From NCBI RefSeq assembly GCF_003387075.1, contig NZ_QUMQ01000001.1, positions 8,122,001-8,186,000 on the forward strand: a stretch of 64,000 nt of DNA. Direction: 5' to 3'. The position numbers and the translations under genes were made by a program. Position 1 is the stretch's first letter, and the number at the start of each line of letters is the position of its first letter. This DNA is from Asanoa ferruginea (GTDB lineage Bacteria > Actinomycetota > Actinomycetes > Mycobacteriales > Micromonosporaceae). Below are positions 1 to 8,275 of this stretch, piece by piece. Under the pieces are notes generated by a model. The model was not told the DNA's origin, made no database searches, and saw only the letters and a list, made by a program, of their open reading frames with translations.

Positions 1-43
1 CGCGGGCGCGGCGGGCCGTATCCGGTGGGGACTCGGTCGTCAT
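1..43 (-). CDS. 5' end of an unidentified gene leaving the window
   Basis: An ATG read on the minus strand at 43 opens a frame MTTESPPDTARRAR that runs off the window edge. It is preceded by a very good ribosome binding site (GGGGAGG on the minus strand, 51-57, seven bases before the ATG). This makes it likely to be a real gene divergent from the fumarylacetoacetate hydrolase family gene and sharing its 170-bp promoter region. Fourteen codons are too few to suggest a function. Confidence 0.55.
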   Translation of the reverse strand, partial: MTTESPPDTARRAR

Positions 44-124
44 GGGTTTGCCTCCCCTATGGACCACATTCGAGCCACAGACTAGCTTTCACTCTCAACG
101 TCGCTCAAGGAAATGTCGCCCTGT

Positions 125-153
125 TTTCGAAACTCTATTGACTACTCGAACAC
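125..153 (+). promoter_or_regulatory. Shared operator/promoter element, copy A
   Basis: This 29-bp element contains TTCGAAA, then TATTGAC, then CTCGAAC. The TTGACT hexamer (138-143) can serve as a -35 box, with a weak -10 candidate TGATGC at 161-166. The same element, 22 of 29 positions identical, occurs in the same orientation relative to the downstream gene at 15906-15934 ahead of the enolase-superfamily operon. Two TCGAA-centred half sites flank the -35 box, as expected for a repressor that competes with RNA polymerase. The GntR/FCD regulator encoded at 15993-16685 is the natural candidate to bind both (inference). Confidence 0.7.
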
Positions 154-213
154 TTGGGCCTGATGCTGAGGCGGGCCGGGCGGCCGGCCCTCTTGGCGAG
201 CAAGGAGCGGCAC

Positions 214-1071
214 ATGCGGATTGCCAACGTCGCCGGCCGGCTGACCGTCGTCACGCCGTCCGGTGGCATCGACGTCGAGCGCGCGAGCGGCGGCCGCTTC
301 CCGGCCGACGTGGCCGCGGTCTACGCCCGCTGGGCCGAGTTCACCGCGTGGGCCGCCGGTCTTGACCTCGCCGCCGACGCGACGCCGATCGACGAGGCCG
401 CCCTGGGCGCCCCGTCGCCGCGCCCGGCACAGGTCTTCGCGATCGGCCTCAACTACGGCGCGCACGCGCTCGAGGCGGGCTACGACATCCCCGAGGTGCC
501 GATCACGTTCACGAAGTTTCCGACCTGCATCACCGGCCCACACGGCGACCTGCCCATCCCCGGCGACACGGTCGACTGGGAGGTCGAGCTGGTCGCCGTC
601 GTCGGCCGGCTCGCCAGCAACGTCTCGACCGACGACGCGTGGTCTTTTGTCGCGGGCCTGACCGTCGGCCAGGACTATTCCGAGCGCCGGGTGCAGACCC
701 TGGGCCAGTCGCCCCAGTTCAGCCTGGGCAAGTCGTTCCCGGGCTTCGGCCCGACCGGCCCGTGGCTGGTCACCCTCGACGAGTTCGACAACATCGACGA
801 CCTGGCCTTGGACTGCACGGTGAACGGCGAGGTGATGCAGTCGGGCCGCACCCGCGACATGATCATGTCGGTGCCCGCCCTGATCTCCCGCCTGTCGGCG
901 ATCTGCCCACTCCTGCCCGGCGACCTCATTTTCACCGGCACCCCGGAGGGCGTCGGCTCGGGCCGCACGCCGCCGGTCTACCTGCGCCCGGGCGACGAGG
1001 TGGTCAGCACGATCGAGCGAATCGGCACCATCCGCCAGCGCTGCGTCGTCGCCGCCCACGCCGCCGTCTAG
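214..1071 (+). CDS. Fumarylacetoacetate hydrolase family protein
   Basis: A 285-residue protein of the FAH superfamily, whose members hydrolyse C-C bonds, decarboxylate or hydrate beta-keto acids with a divalent metal. The C-terminal FAH fold is complete: FAIGLNYGAHALE, the metal-site acids in DWEVELVAVVGR with a later aspartate in GQDYSERR, and the closing GDLIFTGTPEGVGSGRTPP. I start at ATG 214 because AAGGAG lies at 202-207; an in-frame upstream ATG at 154 would add 20 poorly conserved residues. The gene shares an operator-like element with the distant enolase-superfamily operon, so it may process a 2-keto acid formed there (inference). Its last 162 bp are duplicated as a broken copy at 3954-4114. 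Confidence 0.9.
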   Translation: MRIANVAGRLTVVTPSGGIDVERASGGRFPADVAAVYARWAEFTAWAAGLDLAADATPIDEAALGAPSPRPAQVFAIGLNYGAHALEAGYDIPEVPITFTKFPTCITGPHGDLPIPGDTVDWEVELVAVVGRLASNVSTDDAWSFVAGLTVGQDYSERRVQTLGQSPQFSLGKSFPGFGPTGPWLVTLDEFDNIDDLALDCTVNGEVMQSGRTRDMIMSVPALISRLSAICPLLPGDLIFTGTPEGVGSGRTPPVYLRPGDEVVSTIERIGTIRQRCVVAAHAAV

Positions 1072-1171
1072 CAGGCCGTTCGAGCCCTTCCCAGGACGCG
1101 TCCGCCGCCCGACGGGCCGTCCGCCCGATACGCTGGCATAAGCAGCATTCGCCCGGCTCGGGAGGGAGACC

Positions 1172-3715
1172 GTGCCCAGATCGCCGCGACCCTCGCACGA
1201 CGCCTACGTGCGGGTCCGTGGCGCGCGGGTGCACAACCTGCGCGACGTCGACGTCGACATCCCGCGGGACGGGCTCGTCGCGTTCACAGGCATCTCCGGC
1301 TCGGGCAAGTCCTCCCTCGCGTTCGCCACCATCTACGCCGAGGCCCAGCGGCGCTACTTCGAGTCGATCGCGCCCTACGTCCGCCGGTTGCTCAACCAGA
1401 TCCCCGCGCCGCAGGTCAAGGAGATCACCGGGTTGCCGCCGGCGGTCGCGTTGCAGCAACGGCGCGGCGCCGGTGGCGCCCGTTCGACGGTGGGCACGCT
1501 GACGACCCTGTCCAACCTGCTGCGCCTTCTGATGTCGCGGGCCGGCACCTACCCGCGCGGCATGACGGACCGGCTCGACTCCGACGCCTTCTCCCCCAAC
1601 ACCGCGGTCGGCGCCTGCCCGACCTGTCACGGGCTCGGCCGTACCCACGTCGTCTCGGAAAGGTTGATGGTCCCCGACCCGAATCTGAGCATCCGCGACG
1701 GCGCGGTCGCCGCGTGGCCCGGGGCGTGGCAGGGGGTCAACCTGCGCGACATCCTCGTGGCGCTCGGCTACGACGTCGACCGGCCGTGGCGCCGGCTGCC
1801 CAAGCGTGACCGCGACTGGATCCTCTACACCGAGGAACAGCCGGTCGTGGAGGTGCATCCGCAGCGCGACCGCGGCGAGGGCATCTACAACGGACGGTTC
1901 TGGAGCGCCGCTTCACACGTGATGCACACGCTGACCAACTCGAAAAGCCCGAAGATGCGCGAGCGGGCGCTGCGCTTCGTCGAGGTGGGACCATGCCCGA
2001 CGTGCGACGGCACGGGGCTCAAGCCCGAGGCGCTGGCGGTGACGTTCGCCGGGCGCAACATCAGCGAGCTGTCGGCGCTGCCGCTGGCGGAGCTCGCCGA
2101 GGTGCTGCGCCCGACCGCGGCGCTGACCGATCCCGAGCCCGCGTGGGAGTCGTCGTTGTCCGGCGAGCGCAGCGACGTCGCGGTGACGCTCGCCGCCGAC
2201 CTCCGCGACCGGATCACGGTGCTCGTCGACCTCGGGCTCGGCTATCTCCAGCTCAACCGCCCGGCGCCGACGCTCTCGCCGGGCGAGGCGCAGCGGCTGC
2301 GGATCGCCACCCAGCTCCGCTCCGGGCTCTTCGGCGTCGTCTACGTGCTCGACGAGCCGTCGGCCAGCCTGCATCCGGCTGACGCCGAGCCTCTCATGCG
2401 GGTGCTCGACCGCCTGCGCGCCGCCGGCAACTCCATCTTCGTCGTGGAGCACGACATGGATGTGGTACGCCGTGCCGACTGGATCGTCGACGTCGGACCC
2501 GGCGCGGGCGAGGGCGGCGGGCACATCGTCTACAGTGGACCGGTTGCCGGCCTGCGCGACGTCGAAGGCTCGGCGACCCGCCCCTACCTGTTCCCCGCGC
2601 GCCGTCGGGCACCGCGCCGGGCGCCCCGCGAGCCGGCCGGCTGGCTGCGGCTGCGCGGGATCGACCGGCACAACCTGCGCAACCTCGACGTCGACCTGCC
2701 GCTGGGCGTGCTGACCGCGGTCACCGGGGTGTCCGGATCCGGCAAGTCGACGCTGATGACCCAGGTCCTCGCCGGGATCGTGCGCGACCACCTCGGCCTG
2801 CCGGCGCCGGCCGAGCCCGACGACGAGGAGCCGGGCGGCCCCGGTGCGGCACCCGCACGCGACGGGGCGACCACCACCGCCGCCGCCGACGTCCACGGGC
2901 TGGACGCCTTCGACCGCCTGGTGAGCGTCGACCAGAAGCCGATCGGCCGCACCCCGCGCTCCAACCTAGCCACCTACACGGGCCTGTTCGACGCCGTACG
3001 CAAGGTGTTCGCGAACACCGACGGGGCGCGGGAACGTGGCTACGACCCGGGCCGGTTCTCGTTCAACGTGGCGTCCGGCCGGTGCCCGACCTGCCAGGGC
3101 GAGGGCTTCGTGACCGTGGAGCTGATCTTCCTCCCCGGCACCTACGCGCCCTGCCCGACCTGCCACGGCGCCCGTTACAACGCGGAGACCCTGGAGATCA
3201 CCTACCGGGGCGCGACGATCGCCGACGTGCTCGGGATGACCGTGGACACCGCCGCGACGTTCCTCGCCGACGTCCCGGCGGCCGCCCGGAGCCTGCGTAC
3301 CCTCCTCGACGTCGGGCTGGGCTACCTGCGCCTGGGCCAGCCGGCCACAGAGCTGTCCGGCGGCGAGGCACAGCGGATCAAGCTCGCGACCGAACTCCAG
3401 CGCGCCCACCGTGGACACACGCTCTACCTGCTCGACGAGCCGACGACCGGGCTGCACCCAGCCGACGTCGAGCTGCTGACCCGCCAGCTCCAGGACCTCG
3501 TCGACGCCGGCAACTCCGTCATGCTGGTGGAGCACGAGATGAGCGTCGTCGCGGCCGCCGACTGGATCGTCGACCTGGGCCCCGGCGGCGGGGACGCGGG
3601 TGGGCGAATCGTCGCCGCCGGCCCGCCCGACCAGGTCGCCTCGGGCAACGGCGACACCGCGCGCTACCTGGCCCGGGTCCTGGGAAGCCCGCCCCGGCGG
3701 CGCGCGGGCGCCTGA
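1172..3715 (+). CDS. UvrA-like excinuclease ATPase (short paralogue)
   Basis: An 847-residue UvrA-family ABC ATPase, shorter than housekeeping UvrA (about 950). It has two ATPase halves, each with Walker A (GISGSGKS near residue 40, GVSGSGKS near residue 522), an [12 protein letters not shown] or [12 protein letters not shown] signature, and a DEP(S/T)xxLHPAD Walker B with the H-loop VEHDMD or VEHEMS. Zinc-knuckle CPTCxG motifs occur four times. Such short UvrA paralogues are known in actinobacteria and some protect producers of DNA-binding drugs; no biosynthetic genes are nearby, so the role here is open. It starts at GTG 1172 behind GGAGGGA (1161-1167). It lies between a complete FAH-family gene and a broken copy of that gene's 3' end. 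Confidence 0.9.
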   Translation: MPRSPRPSHDAYVRVRGARVHNLRDVDVDIPRDGLVAFTGISGSGKSSLAFATIYAEAQRRYFESIAPYVRRLLNQIPAPQVKEITGLPPAVALQQRRGAGGARSTVGTLTTLSNLLRLLMSRAGTYPRGMTDRLDSDAFSPNTAVGACPTCHGLGRTHVVSERLMVPDPNLSIRDGAVAAWPGAWQGVNLRDILVALGYDVDRPWRRLPKRDRDWILYTEEQPVVEVHPQRDRGEGIYNGRFWSAASHVMHTLTNSKSPKMRERALRFVEVGPCPTCDGTGLKPEALAVTFAGRNISELSALPLAELAEVLRPTAALTDPEPAWESSLSGERSDVAVTLAADLRDRITVLVDLGLGYLQLNRPAPTLSPGEAQRLRIATQLRSGLFGVVYVLDEPSASLHPADAEPLMRVLDRLRAAGNSIFVVEHDMDVVRRADWIVDVGPGAGEGGGHIVYSGPVAGLRDVEGSATRPYLFPARRRAPRRAPREPAGWLRLRGIDRHNLRNLDVDLPLGVLTAVTGVSGSGKSTLMTQVLAGIVRDHLGLPAPAEPDDEEPGGPGAAPARDGATTTAAADVHGLDAFDRLVSVDQKPIGRTPRSNLATYTGLFDAVRKVFANTDGARERGYDPGRFSFNVASGRCPTCQGEGFVTVELIFLPGTYAPCPTCHGARYNAETLEITYRGATIADVLGMTVDTAATFLADVPAAARSLRTLLDVGLGYLRLGQPATELSGGEAQRIKLATELQRAHRGHTLYLLDEPTTGLHPADVELLTRQLQDLVDAGNSVMLVEHEMSVVAAADWIVDLGPGGGDAGGRIVAAGPPDQVASGNGDTARYLARVLGSPPRRRAGA

Positions 3716-3762
3716 CGAAGATCCACTCGGCGCCGCTCGGCCCGCAGGCGCACGCGCGTCAG

Positions 3763-3930
3763 GCGGCGCCCGCCGGCGCGTCGCATCCGGCCCTGCGGCC
3801 CTACGTGCGCGGCTACTCCGGCTTCCCCTAGGGCTCCGGCGGGCCCGTCGCCCACCGGGTCCTCCCGCCCGCCACCGCGGTCATCCCATTCTCGGGCGCG
3901 GATCCGCTCACCCGGCGGGCGCGGCTGTCC
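3763..3930 (+). pseudogene. AraC-type regulator N-terminal relic
   Basis: In one frame this stretch reads GASHPALRPYVRGYSGF, a stop (TAG 3829-3831), then GPVAHRVLPPATAVIPFSGADPL. This matches the opening of AraC-family regulators of the type HPALRPYVRGYxGFR with a following HRxLPS segment. No start with a ribosome site, no DNA-binding domain and an internal stop mean that it is a decayed fragment. It is cut short where the FAH-derived relic begins at 3954. The family assignment rests on remembered motif similarity only. Confidence 0.5.
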
Positions 3931-3953
3931 TGCTCGGCGAGCAGCAGTCCCGG

Positions 3954-4114
3954 CCCGGCGACCTCATCTTCACCGGCACCCCAGACGGCGTCGGCTCGGG
4001 CCGCACACCCCGGTCTACCCGCGCCCGGTCGACAAGGTGGTCAGCACGATCGAGCGAATCGGCACCATCAGCCAGCGCTGCGTAGTCGCCGTCCAGCCCG
4101 CCGTTTAGCAGGCC
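3954..4114 (+). pseudogene. Truncated, frameshifted copy of the FAH-family gene 3' end
   Basis: This 161-bp block copies positions 916-1077 in the same orientation, including the stop codon and the CAGGCC after it. Identical runs include GGCGACCTCAT and the stretch around GTGGTCAGCACGATCGAGCG. There are scattered substitutions and a net one-base loss (CACGCCGCCGG has become CACACCCCGG), so the frame is broken. The two copies are direct repeats bracketing the UvrA paralogue, which suggests a segmental duplication or recombination event, old enough to have diverged. Confidence 0.9.
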
Positions 4115-4174
4115 CGCGGCCATCGCTCCCAGGGTCCCGTTCCACCGGGCCCACCGTGGGCTGTGCTTCTTTCC

Positions 4175-4243
4175 GCTTTGCTCTGCACCCCTGTAGGAAG
4201 CGCGCGTCGGCGGGGCGCTTCCTACAGGGGTGCAGAGCAAAGC
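4175..4243. terminator. Perfect 29-bp inverted repeat, probable bidirectional terminator
   Basis: Left arm 4175-4203 and right arm 4215-4243 are exact reverse complements of 29 bp with an 11-base loop. The element lies between the rightward UvrA/relic region and the 3' end of the leftward S9 peptidase gene, where a bidirectional terminator is expected. From memory, palindromes of this kind (TTTGCTCTGCACC...) recur between genes in Micromonosporaceae and give rise to spurious short reading frames. Confidence 0.75.
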
Positions 4244-4275
4244 CTCCAGATGCGCGGGCCGGGTCTCGGGTCCTT

Positions 4276-4325
4276 GCTGCCAGATACGCCCCACCCAGAG
4301 CGTTCGGCGGGGCCTATCTGGCAGC
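4276..4325. terminator. Second inverted repeat, 17-bp arms with one mismatch
   Basis: Arms 4276-4292 and 4309-4325 pair over 17 bp with a single mismatch and a 16-base loop (GCTGCCAGATA... against ...TATCTGGCAGC). It is followed by AGAGCAAAG, which also closes the first palindrome 82 bp upstream. Two strong hairpins in tandem between convergent transcription units probably stop transcription from both sides. Confidence 0.65.
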
Positions 4326-4393
4326 AGAGCAAAGTCTCCCGACAGTGGTGGGTCAGGGGCCGCATCAACGGCGGCTCCGCGTGGCTGGCGCCG

Positions 4394-6184
4394 CTAGGCC
4401 TTGCTCGCCTGGGGGTTTAGGTGGCGGTCGAGGAAGGCGTCGATCGCCGCCGCTCGGCGGGTGCGGCTGGAGGGGCGGCCGTGGAGATTCATCAGGTGGC
4501 CCTCGCCAGGGATGCGGACCAGGTCGACCTCGCGGCCGAGCGAGCGCAGCGCCGCGTGCATCTGCTCGCTCTGCGCGATCGGGACCACCTGGTCGTGTTC
4601 GGCGTGGATGAGCAGCAGTGGGGTGTTGATCCGGTCGGCGTGCATCAGCGGCGAGCGGTCGACGAACCGCGGTGAGGTCCATGGGGTGCCGCCCATCGGC
4701 AGGTCCCAGAAGCCCGGCACCGCCCACGCCGCCACGAAGTCGCTCAGGCCGTTTTCGCTGACCGCGCACGCGAAGCGGTCCGTGTGCGCGATCGCCCACT
4801 GCGCCATGAAGCCGCCGTAGCTGACTCCCCAGATCGCCATTCGCGCCGGGTCGATGCCCGGTAGGGCCACCGCCGCGTCGACCGCCGCGGTGATGTCGGA
4901 CCAGTCGACCCCGCCCCAGTCGCCGCGGATGGCGGTCGCGAACTCCTCGCCGTAGCCCTGGCTGCCGCGCGGATTAAGAGTGAGCACCGCGTAGCCGCGG
5001 GCGGCCAGGCGCTGGACCTCGGCCGTGTGCCGCCAGCCGACCGCGCCGTGCGGGCCGCCGTGCACGTTGACCAGCAGCGGGCGCCGCCCCGAGGCCGTGG
5101 TCAGCCAGGTGTCGATCGCCACGCCGTCGGCCGCGCGCACCTCCAGCGGGGCCATCGGGGCACCCTCACGAACGGCGTCGGTCAGTGCGCGGGAACGGCC
5201 CGTCGGCTCCTCGGCCACGTGCACGTCGCCCGGGTTCAGCGCGTCGCTGCGGACGAACGCGATCCGGCCGCCGCCGACCGACGGGGACAGGCAGGCGTGC
5301 GCGCCGTCGAAGACCCGGCCGCTGCGGCCCGACGACGGGGCGAACCAGGCCAGCGGGCCGCGGCCGCCGACGGCTACCTCGACGTAGATCCGGCCGGAGG
5401 CGGCCGACCAGACCACGGGGGCGTCGCCGGTGCCGCGCGGGTCGTCGCCACGGACCGGGTTGCCCAGGCCGTGCGTCCAGTCGGCGGTCAGCTCCACGTC
5501 GGGGTCGGTGAGCCAGAGGCGCAGGTTGACGTCGCCGGCGTCACCGTGCCGGTGTCCGAGGTAGGCCAAGCGGGTGCCGTCGGGGCTCCAGGCGAAGCCC
5601 CGCACGGGGCCGGCTCCGTCGGTGACGCGGGTGATGTCGTCCGGGCCGGTCGCCACACACAGGTCGCCACCGGAGCTGAACTCGTTGCTGAGAAAGGCCA
5701 ACCGATCGCGAGACCACTGTGGATCGTAAGCATCGCCAGGTAACGTCCACAAAGGATGGCCGTCAACAGCGACAACCTGGAGACGTCGGTGCCGCCGCCA
5801 GCGCCCCGGCAGTCCGTCGACCCGCACCCCGTCGAGTGACGGGACCAGCGCGGATCGGGCCAGCGCCAGCCGGGAGCCGTCCGGTGACCAGGCCGCCGAC
5901 GTGACCTGTCCCCCGCCCTGCCTGGCGAGCGGCGAACCGACGCCGGTGAAAGCGTCGACCAGCCACACCGTCTCGCCACGCGACACCGCCAGCCGGCGGC
6001 CGTCCGGTGACCAGCGCGGCGCCTCGCCCGCGCCCAGCCAGACCGTGGGACCGCCGCCGGCCGGTACGACACCCACCCGGGACGCCACAACGTCGGCAGC
6101 GTGGTCGAGGGTGCGTTCGACGTAGGCGACCCGGGTGCCGTCGGGCGAGAGCCGGGGATCGGCCAGCCAGCGCGGGTCAGTCAC
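4394..6184 (-). CDS. S9-family peptidase (prolyl oligopeptidase/acylaminoacyl type)
   Basis: A 596-residue serine peptidase with no signal peptide, so probably cytoplasmic. The N-terminal 300 or so residues contain repeated WSPDGxRLA motifs, the TolB-like beta-propeller of this family. The C-terminal alpha/beta hydrolase has the nucleophile elbow GVSYGGFM near residue 455, the acid in HAEHDQVVP and the histidine in GEGHLMNLHG. It is the last gene of the 11.4-kb operon: its GTG start overlaps the upstream dehydrogenase stop by 8 bp. In that setting it may cleave an imported peptide or acyl-amino acid delivered by the family-5 ABC transporter (inference). Confidence 0.92.
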   Translation of the reverse strand: MTDPRWLADPRLSPDGTRVAYVERTLDHAADVVASRVGVVPAGGGPTVWLGAGEAPRWSPDGRRLAVSRGETVWLVDAFTGVGSPLARQGGGQVTSAAWSPDGSRLALARSALVPSLDGVRVDGLPGRWRRHRRLQVVAVDGHPLWTLPGDAYDPQWSRDRLAFLSNEFSSGGDLCVATGPDDITRVTDGAGPVRGFAWSPDGTRLAYLGHRHGDAGDVNLRLWLTDPDVELTADWTHGLGNPVRGDDPRGTGDAPVVWSAASGRIYVEVAVGGRGPLAWFAPSSGRSGRVFDGAHACLSPSVGGGRIAFVRSDALNPGDVHVAEEPTGRSRALTDAVREGAPMAPLEVRAADGVAIDTWLTTASGRRPLLVNVHGGPHGAVGWRHTAEVQRLAARGYAVLTLNPRGSQGYGEEFATAIRGDWGGVDWSDITAAVDAAVALPGIDPARMAIWGVSYGGFMAQWAIAHTDRFACAVSENGLSDFVAAWAVPGFWDLPMGGTPWTSPRFVDRSPLMHADRINTPLLLIHAEHDQVVPIAQSEQMHAALRSLGREVDLVRIPGEGHLMNLHGRPSSRTRRAAAIDAFLDRHLNPQASKA

Positions 6185-7289
6185 CGAAGTCGAGCACCGC
6201 GGTCAGGGGCGAGTCGTCGGCGAACAGCGCCCGGTAGGCCGCGGGCGCGTCGTCGAACGGCACCCGGGCCGACGTCATGACGTCGAGGTCGACGCGCTTC
6301 TCGGCGAGCAGCCGGACGAAGTGGCCCATGTTGCGGTTCTCCGTCCAGCGCACGACGCTGATCGGCAGGTCGACGTTGTTCTCCTCGTAGACCGGGTCGT
6401 AGCGGCCCGGCCCATAGGCGATCGACGGCACGAACGTGGCCTGGGCGCCGAAGAAGCGCTTGCGATCGAGGTCCATCCCGAAGTCGCCGAGCGCGACCAC
6501 CCGGCCGCCGGGGCGCAGCAGGTCGAACGCGAAGTTGACCAGCGTGCTGCTCGGGTCGGCGGCCGCCACGATCACGGCGTCGACACCGAAGCCGCCGGTC
6601 AGGCCGCGTACCCGATCGAGCCCGTCAGAAGACGTGTCGGTGAGCGTCGCGACCGCGCCCAGCCGGGTGGCCAGTGCGAGCCGGTCGGTGTTGGTGTCCA
6701 GCGCGACCACGTAGACGCCGGCCGAGGCCGCGAGCTGGGCGATCAGCAGGCCGAGCATGCCGCTGCCGAAGACCGCGACGGTCTCGCCGAACCGGGTTTC
6801 GGTGCGGCGCAACGCTTCGATCGAGACCGCGCCCAGCGTGACGTGCGCGGCCGCGGCCAGGTCGACCCCCGACGGCACCGGGACCGTCAGGTTGCGCGGC
6901 ACGGACACCAGCGAACAGTGGTAGGCGCACTGGCTGCCGCTGCACGCGACGAGGTCGCCGGGGCGCAGGTCGAGCACGTCGTCGCCGACCGCGACCACCG
7001 TGCCGGACAGGCTGTAGCCGAGCGAGGCCGCGTCGTCGGGCGGCGGCTGCGGCATCCGGGTCTGGCCGCGCACCGCGCCCGAGCGGACGGTGCGCCATTC
7101 GTAGTCGGCGTTCGGATACTCGTGGGCCGCCGCGACGCTGGTGCGGGTGGCCCGGACGATCGACCGTTCGGTGCCTGGGCTGATCACCGAGTAGCGCGGC
7201 CGGACCAGGACGTCGCCGGGGCCGGGCGTCGGGTCCGGCACCTCACGCAGGATGATCTCGCCGCCCTGCGCCAACACGCGGCGGGCCAT
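6177..7289 (-). CDS. Zinc-type (medium-chain) alcohol dehydrogenase-like protein
   Basis: A 370-residue MDR-superfamily protein. It has the GroES-like front (REVPDPTPGPGDVLVRPRYSVISPGTER), a SLGYSLSGTVVAVGD segment, and a Rossmann domain with VFGSGMLGLLIAQLA and VVALDTN. The ISPGTER motif places it among sugar-type or bacteriochlorophyllide-like dehydrogenases rather than classical ethanol dehydrogenases, and the classical structural-zinc cysteine cluster is not apparent. It starts at ATG 7289, which overlaps the stop of the D-2-hydroxyacid dehydrogenase by one base (TGATG). It is probably an oxidation or reduction step in the operon's catabolic route. Confidence 0.88.
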   Translation of the reverse strand: MARRVLAQGGEIILREVPDPTPGPGDVLVRPRYSVISPGTERSIVRATRTSVAAAHEYPNADYEWRTVRSGAVRGQTRMPQPPPDDAASLGYSLSGTVVAVGDDVLDLRPGDLVACSGSQCAYHCSLVSVPRNLTVPVPSGVDLAAAAHVTLGAVSIEALRRTETRFGETVAVFGSGMLGLLIAQLAASAGVYVVALDTNTDRLALATRLGAVATLTDTSSDGLDRVRGLTGGFGVDAVIVAAADPSSTLVNFAFDLLRPGGRVVALGDFGMDLDRKRFFGAQATFVPSIAYGPGRYDPVYEENNVDLPISVVRWTENRNMGHFVRLLAEKRVDLDVMTSARVPFDDAPAAYRALFADDSPLTAVLDFGD

Positions 7290-8269
7290 CAGCGGACGCC
7301 CCGGGCGTGCGGCCGGATCGCCGGGTTGACGATCGCGTCGGTCCAACCGGTGCGAAGCCACTCGACGGTGGCGCCGTAGACGGCGCGGCGCAGGTCGACC
7401 CCGGACTGCGGCGAGTTGGCGCCCTCGTGCGGGGTCAGGATCACGTTGTCGCGGCCACGCAGCGGGTTGTCGGCCGGCAACGGCTCCTGCTCGAACACGT
7501 CGAGCCCGGCGGCGCCGAGCCGGCCGGAGTCCAGCGCCTCGACCAGGGCCGCCTGGCTGACCACGCCGCCCCGGCTCGTGTTGACCAGCGCGGCGTGCGG
7601 CTGCATCAGGGCCAGCGTGTCGGTGTCGAAGAGGTGATGGGTCTCGGCCGTGAGCGGCACGTGCACGCTCACGAAGTCGGACGCCGACAACAATTCTTCG
7701 AGCCCTACCTGGCGTACGCCCGGGTCGCTCGACGTGGCCACCGGGTCGTAGCCCAGCACCGTGGCGCCGAACGCGGATGCGACATGCGCGACGTGGCTGC
7801 CGATCCGGCCGAGGCCGACCACGCCGACGGTGCTGCCGGCCAGCCGGCGCTGCCGGGCCGGGCCCGCCCGCCACAGGCCCTGCTGGCCCTGCCGGTCGCG
7901 GTAGACCACCTGGCGCGAGACGGCGAGCAGCAGCGCGAGGGCGTGCTCGGCGACGTCTTCGGTGCAGTAGGCCGGAGCGTTGGCCACCGCGATGCCCAAC
8001 TCGGTCGCCGCGGTCACGTCGATCTGCTCATAGCCGACACCCCAGCGGATCGCCAGGCCAAGCCGCGGCAACCGTTCCAGGACGTCGCGGGTCAGGTGCG
8101 GGGTCCACTCGACCCAGATGACGTCGGCGTCGCGGGCCGCCTCGACGACCGCGTCGCCGTCGGCCGCGCGGACCACGGTCAGCTCGGCGCCGACCTCGGC
8201 CAGCGCGGCCTTCTCCTCGGCGTACGGCGCGAGATCGCCGACGTACTCGAGCTGCACGACCGAACTCAT
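7289..8269 (-). CDS. D-2-hydroxyacid dehydrogenase (C-terminal-binding-protein-like)
   Basis: A 326-residue NAD-dependent D-isomer-specific 2-hydroxyacid dehydrogenase. The Rossmann motif is GVVGLGRIGSHVA. The catalytic residues typical of the family are visible as arginine in LVNTSRGGVV, glutamate in LDVFEQEPLP and histidine in ILTPHEGANSP. Serine or threonine after that histidine is common in CtBP-like members. It would reduce a 2-keto acid or oxidise a 2-hydroxy acid. The PLP enzyme lies 6 bp upstream and the alcohol dehydrogenase overlaps downstream, so translation is probably coupled. Confidence 0.92.
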   Translation of the reverse strand: MSSVVQLEYVGDLAPYAEEKAALAEVGAELTVVRAADGDAVVEAARDADVIWVEWTPHLTRDVLERLPRLGLAIRWGVGYEQIDVTAATELGIAVANAPAYCTEDVAEHALALLLAVSRQVVYRDRQGQQGLWRAGPARQRRLAGSTVGVVGLGRIGSHVAHVASAFGATVLGYDPVATSSDPGVRQVGLEELLSASDFVSVHVPLTAETHHLFDTDTLALMQPHAALVNTSRGGVVSQAALVEALDSGRLGAAGLDVFEQEPLPADNPLRGRDNVILTPHEGANSPQSGVDLRRAVYGATVEWLRTGWTDAIVNPAIRPHARGVR

Positions 8270-8275
8270 CGCGGA

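Noticed and set aside
142-1059. Long open frame opposite the FAH-family gene
   Set aside because: High GC content keeps shadow frames open; the plus-strand frame has the family motifs and the ribosome site, the minus-strand product is low-complexity Arg/Ala/Gly.
4163-4611. Short frames across the palindromes (MLLSALLCTPVG and similar)
   Set aside because: They follow the inverted repeats, have no ribosome site and resemble spurious translations of a dispersed palindromic element.
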